A stretch of DNA of 64,000 nucleotides, from positions 827,598 through 891,597 of the forward strand of contig SCFE01000035.1 in NCBI GenBank assembly GCA_004352715.1. Reading direction: 5' to 3'. The notes under the pieces were generated by a model. The model did not search any database. It was not told the DNA's origin and worked only from the letters and a program-made list of their open reading frames with translations. Positions within the stretch are counted from its first letter, which is position 1, and the number at the start of each line of letters is the position of its first letter. Shown one piece after another: positions 35,535 through 48,269 of this stretch. The position numbers and the translations under genes were made by a program. This DNA is from Hofstenia miamia. Its lineage: Eukaryota; Xenacoelomorpha; Acoela.

Positions 35535-35738
35535 GATGCTTCATTGAATGTCATAGCTCATGATGGTTCTATAAGTTTGGTTTGTGATGTTGTCAAATGG
35601 AGTTCCAAGAAATCCAAACAAGTTGCTCACAGCACACTTGATGCAGAACTGCTGGCAGCAGTAGATGAATTGGATCATGCTATTTATTTGAGGGAATTCA
35701 TCTTTACCCAGGTACAATGCAGAACACATATATGCTAA
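35535..35738 (+). pseudogene. Ty1/copia-like RNase H fragment
   Basis: About 66 codons beginning around DASLNVIAHDG (the D of 'sDAs.a'), then VVKWSSKKSKQVAHSTLDAE and LAAVDELDHAIYLREF. This matches copia-type RNase H ('W.SKkq..v..St.eAEl.A...a..eaiwlr'). It stops at 35738 and is followed within 40 bp by LTR/leader copy D. The connection to that LTR is uncertain because copy D lacks its own 5' part there. Confidence 0.6.
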
Positions 35739-35769
35739 ACATTCAATGTGTGTAATGATCACAAGGCTG

Positions 35770-36653
35770 TTCCGAGGGGAAATGAATTGGTGCCTTGATC
35801 TTTACTCACATCTAAGTTACGTATACGAATAGGGAGAGTTTTTCAACATGCTTAGCTGGCTAGTGATCGTTCGTTTTTACATGTAGCAACAACTCCATGA
35901 TAAGGCTATAGTCAGCCAACTCTAAGTGTATTGTATATTTAATTATCTTATTTTAGATCTAAATTCTGTACACCGTAGGAGACCTATAATGACTGATAAT
36001 GACCATTTATATGTATTGTATCGTATTGTCATCCTCTTACTTATTTTAACTGTATGTTAGGAAGCTGCCTTAGTTTATAGTTCATTTGTATATAGTTTTA
36101 CCTTTTTTATCTTGTTGCAGCTAGTGCCGTGCTTGTTGCTAGTTTGAACATCTTATATGTAGGCTAGGGAACTGCTTTATTTATTATATCGTTTTTATTT
36201 ATTAAGCAATGAGTGTCAATACATCCTAGCGTATTGCATTATTATATTAACACCACACATTGTTGCATTGTTGAGTGTGACTCCATAAATCGAATTGTAA
36301 CTGGTATTTATTAGCACAAATAGTTGGGGCACATAATAAATATTGTCCTCGTGAGCACGAGCTGAGTTATTGGAATATGGAAGCCTTGGATGAACTCTCG
36401 GCGACTGGATTCCGCTTCAGGCAGTTCCCCACCTCGATTACTACGAACTGGAGTCTCGTAGAGCTATACTTAAACAGTAGTGACTAATTGTTATAGTTGT
36501 GTGAAACCTAATATAGATTAGTTCGAGTGCAAAATATATTAGAGACAAAAGAGTTCAACAAAGATAGACATTATCCCACTTTAGAGAAACTGCATGGCCA
36601 TGTTACTAAATAGATACTCTCAAATGCATATCCAGGCAGGTGATGATTCTACA
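35770..36653 (+). repeat. LTR/leader repeat family 1, copy D (diverged)
   Basis: Shares with copy C the series TAAGTTA(C/G)GTATAC (near 35,813), ACATGTA(G/T)CAACAA (near 35,880), TTAGGAAGCTGC (36,057), GGCACA(T/C)A (near 36,330) and GCTTCAGGCAG (36,415), in the same order. It reads in the plus direction. It is more G+C-rich than A-C. A short frame ATGGAAGCCTTGGATG near 36,377 opens in the leader. Exact termini not found; TCTACA at 36,648-36,653 is a possible end. Confidence 0.45.
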
Positions 36654-36659
36654 ATACCA

Positions 36660-39600
36660 ACAGCCATTAAATAAATATAAATAAAAGGTATGTCTTTTTT
36701 GTAGTTAATTTCATAAATTTTAAATTTATTATGTTCAAGTGTGCATTAAGCAGTCATCAATATGCATATCCTAAAATATGAAATAATCCTGCTAAACGAT
36801 CGTACAGCTCTTAAAATTATGAAAAGTGGAAGCTTTAGGTTATGAAAAGTGCTAATCGTTGATGAATCATCAAATGTGTTACAATTACATTGCAATGCTT
36901 GTTATTGTATTGGACTATATTCAAATCAACCCCTTGAAGCACTTATTCAGAAAACTGTTCGTTTTTGGCATAGACTGCAAGTATTACATTTGGTACATGT
37001 TTTCGAAAGGTTCTCTTGACGGTAAGACGACTTCTTTATTTATCTATATAACAGTAACTTTTATTAAATCAGCTTATAGTTGACCTTCTTAGGGCTTCCA
37101 TTTAGCCTTTTCATTTTGAAAATTACTTTGCCATATCAAGGTTAGTCATAAAGCTTAAATATATTCACTAAGTATATTGAAAAACATGTAGGCAATAGAT
37201 AATTAAAAACAAAAAGGCCTAAATATTTTAAAATATCTCTCAAAGCATCGCATATGGAACTTATGTGAAATATATTTGACCTAATCAAACTGTTGTCGAA
37301 TTTCATGGCATACATACGCGTTTGGGATGATGAATAAGCGAACATTGAGTGTTTTCAATCATAAATTAGCAGAGAGACAGAACATTTGAATTCGCCATTT
37401 CAACCAACAGTGAAGTTGGTATGCCTCAGATCTGCAGACATGCCTTGATTTAATCGATGCTGTGCCTGTGCCATGCCATCCGTTGCTGTATTTCCCAGCG
37501 ACCATAAAATATTTAATAAATAAAGGCATGATTCTTAATATTTAATTTTCAATCAAATTATGGGTATAATTTGCTGGGAACTTTGCAATCAACCCCCAAA
37601 ATGTGTAATTGAAAATAAATGAATTACAGTTATAGCAACAATTTAAGAATATAAAAATTTAATTATTCAAAATTCATTTACGCTTCAACAGGCAAGTTTT
37701 TACTAAACAATCTATGCGTTTTTATTTTTCAGCTTTGGTTTTTTTAATACTTTTCATTTCTATAGCTGCAAAAAATAAGCATATGACAAATGTTTGTGCC
37801 CAGTGATTGTCGTAGCAACAAGACTTGTAAGAAACTTTAAACATTTTGTTTCTTGTCACATGGGGACTACTATTATCAGGTTTTTAAATGCAACGATGAG
37901 GAAAGAGAAGATAGAGAAAATCTGACCCAAAGCATGCAAACATATTGAGTTGAAAGGCGATCACAGAAATACACCACTTTTCGCTCTTTGATCTGACACT
38001 TTTTTCAACAGCTAGTCCTTCTTTATCTTTTGTATTCTATCATGATTTTTTGAACTGGGTGTGTAAAAAGTTGATGTCATTAACATATGCACCAGTCAGA
38101 ATCTCTACCCCTACCCCAGAGAAACCTTGCAATTCTGTAAAATCTTAGTTTCTGATATCATGCATATTGTTTAGCAACCTATTTTCCTTATGGCACAATC
38201 AATGTTTTAATCAATAGCGAACTTGTTACAATTCTGAGTCATAAAACAACGTATAACATTTTGANGCCATATCAAGGTTAGTCATAAAGCTTAAATATAT
38301 TCACTAAGTATATTGAAAAACATGTAGGCAATAGATAATTAAAAACAAAAAGGCCTAAATATTTTAAAATATCTCTCAAAGCATCGCATATGGAACTTAT
38401 GTGAAATATATTTGACCTAATCAAACTGTTGTCGAATTTCATGGCATACATACGCGTTTGGGATGATGAATAAGCGAACATTGAGTGTTTTCAATCATAA
38501 ATTAGCAGAGAGACAGAACATTTGAATTCGCCATTTCAACCAACAGTGAAGTTGGTATGCCTCAGATCTGCAGACATGCCTTGATTTAATCGATGCTGTG
38601 CCTGTGCCATGCCATCCGTTGCTGTATTTCCCAGCGACCATAAAATATTTAATAAATAAAGGCATGATTCTTAATATTTAATTTTCAATCAAATTATGGG
38701 TATAATTTGCTGGGAACTTTGCAATCAACCCCCAAAATGTGTAATTGAAAATAAATGAATTACAGTTATAGCAACAATTTAAGAATATAAAAATTTAATT
38801 ATTCAAAATTCATTTACGCTTCAACAGGCAAGTTTTTACTAAACAATCTATGCGTTTTTATTTTTCAGATTTGGTTTTTTTAATACTTTTCATTTCTATA
38901 GCTGCAAAAAATAAGCATATGACAAATGTTTGTGCCCAGTGATTGTCGTAGCAACAAGACTTGTAAGAAACTTTAAACATTTTGTTTCTTGTCACATGGG
39001 GACTACTATTATCAGGTTTTTAAATGCAACGATGAGGAAAGAGAAGATAGAGAAAATCTGACCCAAAGCATGCAAACATATTGAGTTGAAAGGCGATCAC
39101 AGAAATACACCACTTTTCGCTCTTTGATCTGACACTTTTTTCAACAGCTAGTCCTTCTTTATCTTTTGTATTCTATCATGATTTTTTGAACTGGGTGTGT
39201 AAAAAGTTGATGTCATTAACATATGCACCAGTCAGAATCTCTACCCCTACCCCAGAGAAACCTTGCAATTCTGTAAAATCTTAGTTTCTGATATCATGCA
39301 TATTGTTTAGCAACCTATTTTCCTTATGGCACAATCAATGTTTTAATCAATAGCGAACTTGTTACAATTCTGAGTCATAAAACAACGTATAACATTTTGA
39401 TTTATGTTAAATCAGTATTAGTGTTTCCACAGATATCGAAACCGTTTCCGGCTGAATTTTCATTGTATATAATATATATTACCACATTTCTCATAATTTA
39501 TCTGGTACTAATATTCCCTTGAATAAAACTCAGTTTTCTTTGTAAGAGCCCTGTTTAATTCAGTTTCCAAGTCAAAGCAAAAGTTAACCCTACAATCTCT

Positions 39601-40531
39601 AAGAATCGTGATTTAAAAATTGAATCGTTGGTAGACGGAGCCGTAAGGATTTCAACCGCGGCCAAAACCATAAAACACTAATCATTTTAATTGCACACCA
39701 CAAAGCAGATGAAAACTAAATTGACTTGCTTCAAGTGCTTTACAACAAAGTGAAATAGAGCGATTTAAACCAGAAGGCTTAGTCAGCAATAATTCATCGT
39801 AGATGGTTTTATAGGTTAATAGGTTTTGATGTTAAACGTGTTTGAAATAGACACTTTCAATTTTTCTATTGAAAAATTGTCGTCGGGCATAAAATTTTTG
39901 AAAACGTTGCAAGTTCTTTAAGAGATCAACAACATAATATGTAATAGTGAAATTTCAGACGGTTTTCTAGATGATAAAGAAATGTCAGAATTTACTATTT
40001 CATTTTCTTACTAAAGTATTAACAGCAAATTTCATACGCGCGAAATTGAAGACAATATTTCTCAGATTATTAAATGAAACTAATTTCTTCCTATGAGTAA
40101 ATATGTAATACAAATAACGGCGTAATCTGTTCTAGAAAAACTCCAATTTGAAAGTTTAAGAAAGTCTAAATCCGCGCCATGACGAGAATATTACACCAGA
40201 AAAAATTGTTACCAGCATTTTATTCAACCCTAAATATTTACGTTGCTGACTTGAGTCTTTAAATGTCAACTTTTTTACTCATAAATATGCTAATATTGAA
40301 ATGGCTACTGCTCATTATTTTAATAGAATAAAGAATGGCATGTTTAGGCGAAGCAAGAAAACTTGTGGGGATTGCTGTTGATTTATAATTGAGCAATTAA
40401 TTGGACAGTGCTTCAACAGTGATTACAAAATGACAATGTAAAGCACAGTCTAGTCATTCAATCTGCTGTTTTAATCTCAAATAACTGCTTGTAAACTCCA
40501 TTTCAAATTGAAGATAGAAATACTCAAGCCC
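36660..40531. other. Non-coding stretch, largely one duplicated contig overlap
   Basis: Apart from the 1135-bp duplication at 37,130-39,400, no gene or repeat family was recognised. The 67-codon frame at 37142-37345 and 38278-38481 is the same sequence seen twice and has no known resemblance. Confidence 0.5.
37130..39400. repeat. Direct duplication across a 1-base N (37130-38264 = 38266-39400)
   Basis: Two 1135-bp copies abut at the N at 38265. The only difference I saw is agctttgg versus agatttgg (near 37,732 and 38,868). Very likely an unmerged contig overlap rather than a genomic duplication. Confidence 0.85.
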
Positions 40532-40737
40532 ATGTTACCCGAACAACTCTTGTCGCTAATTTTTGTCGTACGAACGACCAACTTTTGTCGCCAACTTTTG
40601 TTGTTGATTTGGTATGCTACACGAGCAATTTTAGTCATTTAATTAGTTTTAGACCAAAAGTTGGGGAGGGCATGCTACCTGAACGATTTTAGTTGGCGAC
40701 AAATATTGTTGATAAAAGTTGTTCGTGTAGTGCTACG
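40532..40737. mobile_element. Foldback MITE with TTGTCG-rich arms
   Basis: About 206 bp. The left arm starts ATGTTACCCGAACAACTCTT; the right arm, reverse-complemented, starts GCACTACACGAACAACTTTT. Inside, TTGTCG/CGACAA motifs recur (TTGTCGCTAA, TTGTCGTACG, TTGTCGCCAA, and the complementary GGCGACAAA). G+C is clearly higher than in the surrounding DNA. It has no coding capacity; superfamily unknown. Confidence 0.6.
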
Positions 40738-41317
40738 ACAACTTTTTCAATTTCAGTTATTTCATGATAAAATATTTAAGGAGGAATTTCGCAAATATCC
40801 GAAAATACAGAAAGATTGAAGTTAAAAAATATTGCTCATATAACATAAAAGTACAACTAAAATATTAAAATATTTTTCATCAATAAATTCTTGGAATATG
40901 TTTAAGCATCAATTTATAAAATTATTTCTCTAACGATGTTTTTATGTTATATTTTGAAACAATCCATCCGTATTTTCTTGAATTTTAAAATTTGCAAAAT
41001 TTTCAAGCCGACTAAAAATGGATAAGATACCTATTCTTGAACTATGCTAAAAAATTCGATGATACACTGAAATGGTTTGTGTTTTAATTTTAATGCAAGA
41101 CAATGTTACGTAATAACTTCGTAGTGTTGATTGTGCATATTAATCGCTCAAAACACTATCTAAATAAATGAAATCACATTATTAAAAATACGAATATCAT
41201 GGAGCTATCGCGGTTTACAGAATGGTATGTAAACTGTGTCGATGTGCATTTTCATTGGAGAACGGATTATCACTGTGTAATAATGAAGAAATTACTTTGA
41301 AATTGAAGCAAGCATCA

Positions 41318-41522
41318 ATGGGGGATTAGATTTTCCAGAATTTCATCTTACAAAGTAATAGTTTTATGATTCAAAAGGTAGTGAAATCATCTGAACAAGA
41401 AAGTGACAGTGAATTTCTTTAAAATTTAGAATATTTTTATTGGTTTTTTTATTTTTAAGGAATTTAAACTAAGTTAAACATTTTTAGCTAAAAATATTCA
41501 AATTTTAGTAAAAATCCCCCAT
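41318..41522. mobile_element. Short MITE related to the THAP-associated TIR element
   Basis: About 205 bp beginning ATGGGGGATTA and ending AATCCCCCAT. Its right ~145 bp match the right end of the element at 12,713-15,530 (AAGGTAGTG(A/C)AATCATCTG, ACAGTGAATTTCT, AACATTTTTAG, AATCCCCCATT). It looks like an internally deleted derivative that could be moved in trans. Confidence 0.7.
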
Positions 41523-43257
41523 TGCCTGCACTGTTTAAACAAAATTATGCCGTAATTGACTTCTCAATTTCAATTAAAATGATTTTTTAAGGAATTTCTA
41601 CGCAATATAGTGAATAATAGTGTTCCACATCAGAATTACAACCGGGTCCCAATACGTGAGCCAATGACCCATGCAACCGAACAAGATTTGTCCTGGTAAA
41701 ATTGCAAATTGACCAGTTTTATAGAATTTATAACGTTGCTTGTAGGATTTCGAAAAGAGTATACTTCCATGGTCATTAACAGCACATCACTCACACTTAA
41801 ATGCTTCACCTCACATTATAAAAACATGGTTCTCTCCAAATTTACGATTTGAAATAAAAAACCATGGAAATATTTTTTAAAAAAAATGTTAGCAATTTGA
41901 AATTATCATTGTAAGAGATCAGTCTGTGAAAAAATTTTTGTATTTTCACAGATTTCTTAAATTTAAAAACCTGGCCCCTTTCTTTTTAGGGCAAATTTTT
42001 GAATTAGATTTAATTCGAATTTCGAAGAGTTAATATTAATTAAATATTCACCAACTACAAAATAGGGACTTACAAATAAACGAAATGAAATTCAAATTCG
42101 AATCAATGTTGAATTCTAATTGGAATCTTGATAGAGTACAGTGGCGTCTCTAGAAGATCCCAGCGAACTACTGAATTTTTTAACTTTATGTGAAATACGT
42201 AGGCTAAATCACATTATCAGTTGTTTCTTCTATTGTAGAATAGACATTTAAATTTTTTCATTTTTCAAAGTCGTTTTTTAGCTTAACAATAGATGATTTT
42301 GCTATGGAAGTTATTAGTTAATCCAATACATATTTTCCATTTATATTTGCAGTACATTTCATGAATATTCTGGCAGAATTCGAATAATTGCAAGTGAATT
42401 CGCAGTGTCCTATTATAGAAATATACGAAAATCAACATAAAGAATACTTCCGACTAAAACCATTACGGTACAATAATAAGGTTGACATTTTTGAAATGAG
42501 AACCTTTGTGTAATTTATTTCACCAATAGACCCGGAAATCTTAAATTAAATTTACTCGGCCTATCCGCCAACAAATCCTTGAACCTGTGACTAGAGATTG
42601 AATCGGGTCCCGATTCTGGGTCCGTGCTCTAAAAATTCATCACTTTTGTAAACTAGCTCATACTGAACTTTTAACACTGGTTCATTAAAATTGGAATCAT
42701 TCTTGTCAAATACCTACTAAAATATTTCTTGCCAATGAAATTTCTCGTTTCTGAAACTAAGACATAAATATTAAATTAATTTATTTTTACTTTCTAGTAA
42801 TGCAATATTGCTAATTAGACTTTCATTGGAAAACCCCAACCCTAAGACTAGACATTTTTCAATTAAGTTACACCAATTCCAATACTAAATTTGATATTCT
42901 CCAAGGATAATTAAGATTACAGTTCTTTGTTTGTTGCAATAACAATATCCTATGTACGGCAATGTACCATTTGGTGCTTCAAGAACTATGCTTTTATCTA
43001 ACAATACACATTTCTAAAAGCGTAAACCAAATTTTATCGAATAGATTGTTATAAACAACTAATCTCAGAATAGTACTCATAATTTTTGCTTATTTTGGCG
43101 AAAATAGAAGTTGTGTCATGGGACTAAGGGAGCAGTGGGAGCAGAGAATTTCATAATACTGGGGAAGAATTCAATGGAACTAAATGGGTGTATACAAAGA
43201 ATATACAAAGAATATCTTGGTCACGCAAAGCAATAATCCAGGCCTTTTAAAGACTAT
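41523..43257. other. Non-coding stretch, nothing recognised
   Basis: AT-rich DNA with only short chance frames. A CAGTGGCGTCTCTAGAAG string near 42,139 resembles one hAT end, but no partner was found. Confidence 0.5.
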
Positions 43258-43611
43258 TAGTGCATTTTTACGAGAGCCCTCTGACTTAATTACTTGGCTG
43301 TAGCGCGCCAATCGTGGCCTTTGGCACCATGTTTTCACGATAGCGCTCCGACCACATTCGAGAAAGGAGTGCAGTGTGTTTTCATGGGATTGCGCGACGA
43401 TACTGAGATAATTTAGAATTGCGGGTTAAATTCAAAGTGATGATTTTCCGCTCTGAAAAACAGCACGATCGGGCATTGTAGTAAACCAAAAATATGTTAA
43501 GATGAAATTTGGATCGCTCTACTGACCACTCTGAAATATTCTAACCAATGAAATAGCGCAACGAAATTCAGGGTGCTCTTGGGAAATCACACTATGTGTG
43601 AAAATGCACTA
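43258..43611. mobile_element. 354-bp TIR element, G+C-rich
   Basis: Left end TAGTGCATTTTTACG; right end, reverse-complemented, TAGTGCATTTTCACA, 14-15 bp inverted repeats. The interior has CGCGCCAATCGTGG and GATAGCGCTCCGACC, much richer in G+C than its flanks, and no long ORF. It lies just before the LINE fragment at 43,650. Target duplication not clear. Confidence 0.55.
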
Positions 43612-43649
43612 TATGTTATAGATTATAAATCCATTACTTCTTTTGATGA

Positions 43650-44330
43650 ATATAGCAATTGAAATATATTTTATTGGCATTCAGTCATCTTATGGGAGGA
43701 GCTCCGCAGTGCTCAATTCTAGGGGTCTTTTACTTAACACATATGTTAACGATTATGCCAATTGCTTTACCCATTGTTTTTTTTCTATATGCAAATCACA
43801 CCTGTCTGTATGTTAAGACAAACAATAAAGTTGCCTGTACTAGACTACTTACTCAAGACTTTATTAATCTAAAAGATTGGCTTGAAAAGAATGAGCTTCA
43901 ATTGAACATTAACAAATCTCAACTTATGATTTGGCATTCATCTCATAAAATTGATAATTCAAACCAATTTACTTTAAAGTCTAGTGAGTTCTCCCGACAG
44001 AATTCAAATAAAACAACTTATCTTGGAGTAAGGTTTACTGACAATCTTCATTTTATTTGATTTTCTTAATGACAAGGTTCGCAAATTTTCTAGGTTTAAC
44101 TCAACCATAACTGTTCCCAGAAATTTTTTTCAAAAACATTCTTTATCCATTATTATCGTGCACATTTATATGGAATAATCAGTTACGGATTACAACCTAC
44201 TCTAGGGAAATACATAATTAATGTGGAAAAATATTGATAAATTTTCAAATTAGACTATAGAAAAAATGAACAATGTTTCTAGGTATGTAACAAAACTCTA
44301 TAAATACTTTGAAATTGTGAGATCTACAAG
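43650..44330 (+). pseudogene. LINE reverse transcriptase fragment 1
   Basis: The 133-codon frame (to 44060) contains GAPQCSILGVFY (the 'GvPQGSiLGPllF' block), then LYANHTCLYV where YADD is replaced by YANH, WLEKNELQLNINKSQLM and TTYLGVRFTDNL. All are CR1/jockey-type RT landmarks. Shifted frames to about 44,220 resemble the 'lYr..l...l.Yg...wg' region. Loss of both catalytic Asp residues of motif C shows that it is dead. Confidence 0.75.
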
Positions 44331-44460
44331 ATATCTCTTGTAAATCTCATTTATTTATATAATTAAAGACTTTTAGGGAAATGACATGTTCCACTTGAAG
44401 TGCAACCCAAGATTGAAAACATTACTAAGAACAATGGAATTAAAAACAGCTGTTGGCGTT

Positions 44461-44495
<35 letters not shown>

Positions 44496-44521
44496 CGTTG
44501 TTGTCGTTGTTGTTGTTGTTA
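44461..44521. repeat. (GTT)n trinucleotide microsatellite
   Basis: About 20 GTT units with two GTC interruptions, immediately upstream of a LINE RT motif (QFGFRKNISAND at about 44,530). It lies at the boundary between LINE fragments 1 and 2. Confidence 0.9.
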
Positions 44522-44524
44522 TCA

Positions 44525-45636
44525 TCTCAATTTGGCTTTCGAAAAAACATATCAGCCAATGATGCTCTACTATCTTTAATAGAAAACTGAAGTGAAAAAT
44601 TAAATTTGAAATGAATTTATTAGGTGATTTTCCAAAACTTTTCGAAAACAGCATATCTCACTATTTCCTCATTAATAAATTACACCAGCATAGCTTTAGT
44701 AAAGATGCCCTTAATCTGCTAACGTTTTCAAGCAGTAAAACTAAGGGATCATATATCAAGTTACAAGAAGGTTGTTCACGGAGTTCTTTAAGGGAATGTT
44801 ATCGGCCCTCTGCCTCCTGCTCTTTAATATTTTTGTAAGCGACGCTTCAAAATCATTGCAATTTGCAAATATACAATATGCTGATGATATGTGTATTTAC
44901 ATATGTAATAAATCTGAACTCATCTGTACGAAAATGTTCAACAAAGACTTATGCAATATTAACTCTTGTTTCAACAAAAGCAAATTACAATTGGACTAAG
45001 AAAATCTCAATTTATGAGTCTAGAAATATTGTCGACACAAAATTCTTTCAACTTAGGGTTAAATATGGACAGCATAAAATGCACTTATCTTGTTGCAACT
45101 ATTGATAACTATCTGATTTTTTGCGCAACTTATCAGCTCAAAAATTTGTAAGCTTGCTTGCTTTAGGTCTAAAATCACCATTATAAAAACATTTTTTCTA
45201 AATAGTTCATACCAAATTTTGTCCGTGCAAAATTTTATGGCATAGCAGCTGGTTCTTATACTATGAAATGGCAGAAATGTCAGATTCACCTAGATTTACC
45301 CATGTAAGTCCAATCTGTTCAAGGTACAATATAATGAAACCTACTAAATACCATATGTACCTTGTTTGGCTTTAATTTAGCTCAATTCTTCTAGGCCGAA
45401 GCTGTCTTTTTGATTACCATGATGTGAGAAAATCATTAAGTTTTAATAAAAGGACGCAACAAACCTTGAAAAAATGGATCAATGCAAATAATCATAGAAA
45501 AAACTCTTTCCTTATGAAAGCATCTGAAATTTACAACCAACTTCCTTTAAACTTACGAACTGAATACCCTTGCAGCAATTGTGACATTAAGAAATATTTC
45601 TTAAGTCAATATTCACACAACTTTTATGTAGGCTAA
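44525..45636 (+). pseudogene. LINE reverse transcriptase fragment 2, to the ORF2 end
   Basis: In broken plus-strand frames: SQFGFRKNISANDALLSLIE (44,528-44,587); a frame resembling the 'fDl.KAFD...h..L..kL' block (44,611-44,838); IQYADDMCIYI with the catalytic YADD (near 44,880); and finally 45424-45636, TQQTLKKWI...NSFLMKASEIYNQLPLNLR, which matches the C-terminal end of CR1/jockey-like ORF2. The stop at 45634-45636 is probably the ORF2 stop. Many frameshifts. Confidence 0.75.
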
Positions 45637-46592
45637 ATGAAACGAATGCAGTCAAATTATATGCTTATATTTTTGTTGTGTTTGCTTTAGTTTGTAGAAT
45701 GCAAAAAAGCTCTGAATAGGAGTACTACTAGAAAAGTCTATTTCCTTAATCATTTGTGTTAATAAAGCCATTATAAAGCCATCGAGAATTGCAACATTTA
45801 GAAATGTTTGATTTTGAAATTGTGGGAAATGTAGTGGAAGGCTTGTCACTTATTGTAATAACATCGAAATTTGCAAAAGCAATTTTTATATTGATTTTTC
45901 TTTGAGCACAAAATATAATAAAAGCAGGAATTCATTCAAAAATATAAATTAAAGTAATAAACAATTATATTCTACATTTTTTTTCGATTACTGCATTCTT
46001 GAAGGGCTGAGATTGTGGTGATTGTTCCTATATCTGTAACTAGGATATTTTTAATGTATTTGAGACGCCACAAGTGCTCAAATAATAAAATTCATCAACT
46101 TGCCTTTATGTAAAACACATCTTTTGTGCACTTCTATTTGTAATTTAAACATTGGGAATACATTCGAAAAAAATATGTCCGCAAGATTCCTGTTACTTGA
46201 TGTCTTCATTGAAAATGTTGCAGATTGTTTTACTTCTATCGACAATATTTCAGTATGCAGTTTACATCTGCATTTAAACAGCATAAAATTGAAAAAAACA
46301 TGCTTGCGCATAACTTAAACAGAGGTTTTAAAAATATATGAACTTGATGTGAAAAAAAATATATTACAATTAAGTCTAAACCACAGCAATGGAATCTGAT
46401 ATCTTTCAACTTTGATGAAAAGCTTGTTATTTTGGTGTAACATTTAATGACAATTTAGAATTTAGTGAGTTCCTAACTCGTATTTCTTTATAAACAAAGA
46501 GGCAATGAATTAATTCGCATAACTTTAAATTTATCTTTTATGTAAAGCTGATTCTATTCTTTCTGTAAAATTGGAACAAATTATTAATTTAG

Positions 46593-47064
46593 ATGGATGA
46601 AAATACAATGGCCTATAGAAGACTTAGTAATGAAAATATCACAATTGAAAGCCCAGAAAGAGATGTTATTATAGAAAAGATCTTAAGATTGATGATTCCA
46701 AGTGCACAAAAAAACTTCCGTTTTAAACTATTATTCATTGCTTGTGCTCTTATAGCGTTAATTGCTAGTGTACTTGCAGGAATATCAAGTTATATAAAAG
46801 CTACAGAACAAATGCGCACGCTGAAGATGCACTCTCAAATCTTTCAAGTGGTTTATCTTCATGCCTATGATTGGGTAGATACAACATTTTGGAATTTGAT
46901 CATGCTTTTATGGAGCTTTTTGCTTTACATTGCAACAAGAAGACTTCATAATGAATTTCTTCATCACAACAAATCACCATTTAGCCCATTACAAAATGAG
47001 ACCCCACTAAGAGATGAGATCATTAAAAATTTAAGCGGAAGATTGAAGCGCTGTGGTTTTTATG
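46593..47064 (+). CDS. Exon 1 of a predicted seven-helix, gustatory-receptor-like membrane protein
   Basis: 472 bases, opening at ATG 46593 and ending TTTTATG|GTAAGA (donor at 47065) after 157 codons plus one base. The part shown has a ~45-residue polar N-terminus, helix 1 (about residues 46-68, LLFIACALIALIASVLAG) and helix 2 (about 97-115, FWNLIMLLWSFLLYIA). The exon lacks stops and frameshifts, unlike every transposon nearby. It joins in phase to exon 2 at 52724. The start is the first in-frame ATG; a TTTAG just before it could alternatively be a splice acceptor of an upstream exon. The family assignment is inferred from topology and length; no diagnostic motif was found. Confidence 0.5.
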
Positions 47065-47741
47065 GTAAGATGCTTACTAAGCTATCTCAAACATATAATG
47101 CGAACATTCAACAAAAAGCTACATCAATACATTTTTAGAATTACTAACATGATAAATTTAAGTTTAGATACAACTTATGAGTCTTTATATATATATATAT
47201 ATATATATATATTAGGCATTTCATGTAGTGTCACATTAAATAATCAAATTTAATTTGTTCAAATATATTAACTAAAGTTTTTGTTTAACACTAATATGGC
47301 ATTAGCAAGGTAATAAAACGAAAAACTTTCAAAAAACCAACATTCATCAATTTCCACATTTTCTATAAATAGTATAATGCTGTTTTTTTATTTATTTTAA
47401 AGTTTTGGATATTTGCCAAGAGCTTTTACTTGGGGAAGAGCAGTTGATCGTTTTAATTAGTAGATATCTTGTTATTTTGACTACATATTAAATTATGGGG
47501 TAAATGGGACGTGTCTGAATTTTAGAATAATTCGAAATTGTAAAATATCAATAGCATGCAGTTGGTTGCTTTGTGTTAAATAATTATATATCGAATCATT
47601 TACTACGTAGTTTTAGTTCACAGTGAATTCTCAATAGGATTCGATCTTTGTTATGGTTGGTTTATATTTTAATCATTATGAATTCTATAATTATTCGATA
47701 ATTACTAAAACACGGACATATTTAAAACTATTTGTGTATGC

Positions 47742-47825
<84 letters not shown>

Positions 47826-48269
47826 TGAATAGGAGGACAGTGTTAAATCTCGAATTTGATGTACTCTCATCACCCTCACTAAGTTAAGAAAATATGGGAT
47901 AAACAAATTTACAGTCAACACTAAATATAAATTATCTGATTATATACACTTAAATTAGGTTGGTACTTTTTTTCATTCTTGAAAATCTCAAATTTTCCCA
48001 ACTTATCTCAAACCCTTTCAAAATTATTATTTAATGGACACATCTTTTTTAGAAAAACTATTGCAAGTATCCATTTGAGAGAAATTTGGAAGATTTGAGA
48101 TTTTATAGAATGAAAAAAAGTACCAACCCTTAAAATACATTTAAAGTCATCATTCTTTTCGGTCGATTTAATCATTTACATTTTGTTGTTTCTTTTATAT
48201 ATATATATATATTGCCCCTGCTATTTTTGGATGTTATGTTCTTAGTAAAATTTTAGCTTGATTTTCATC

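Noticed and set aside
37130-39400. Recent 1.1-kb segmental duplication
   Set aside because: The copies meet exactly at a single N and are nearly identical; a contig overlap is the simpler explanation.
44373-44654. Minus-strand ORF with poly-threonine
   Set aside because: It is the (GTT)n microsatellite read on the opposite strand, overlapping a LINE on the plus strand.
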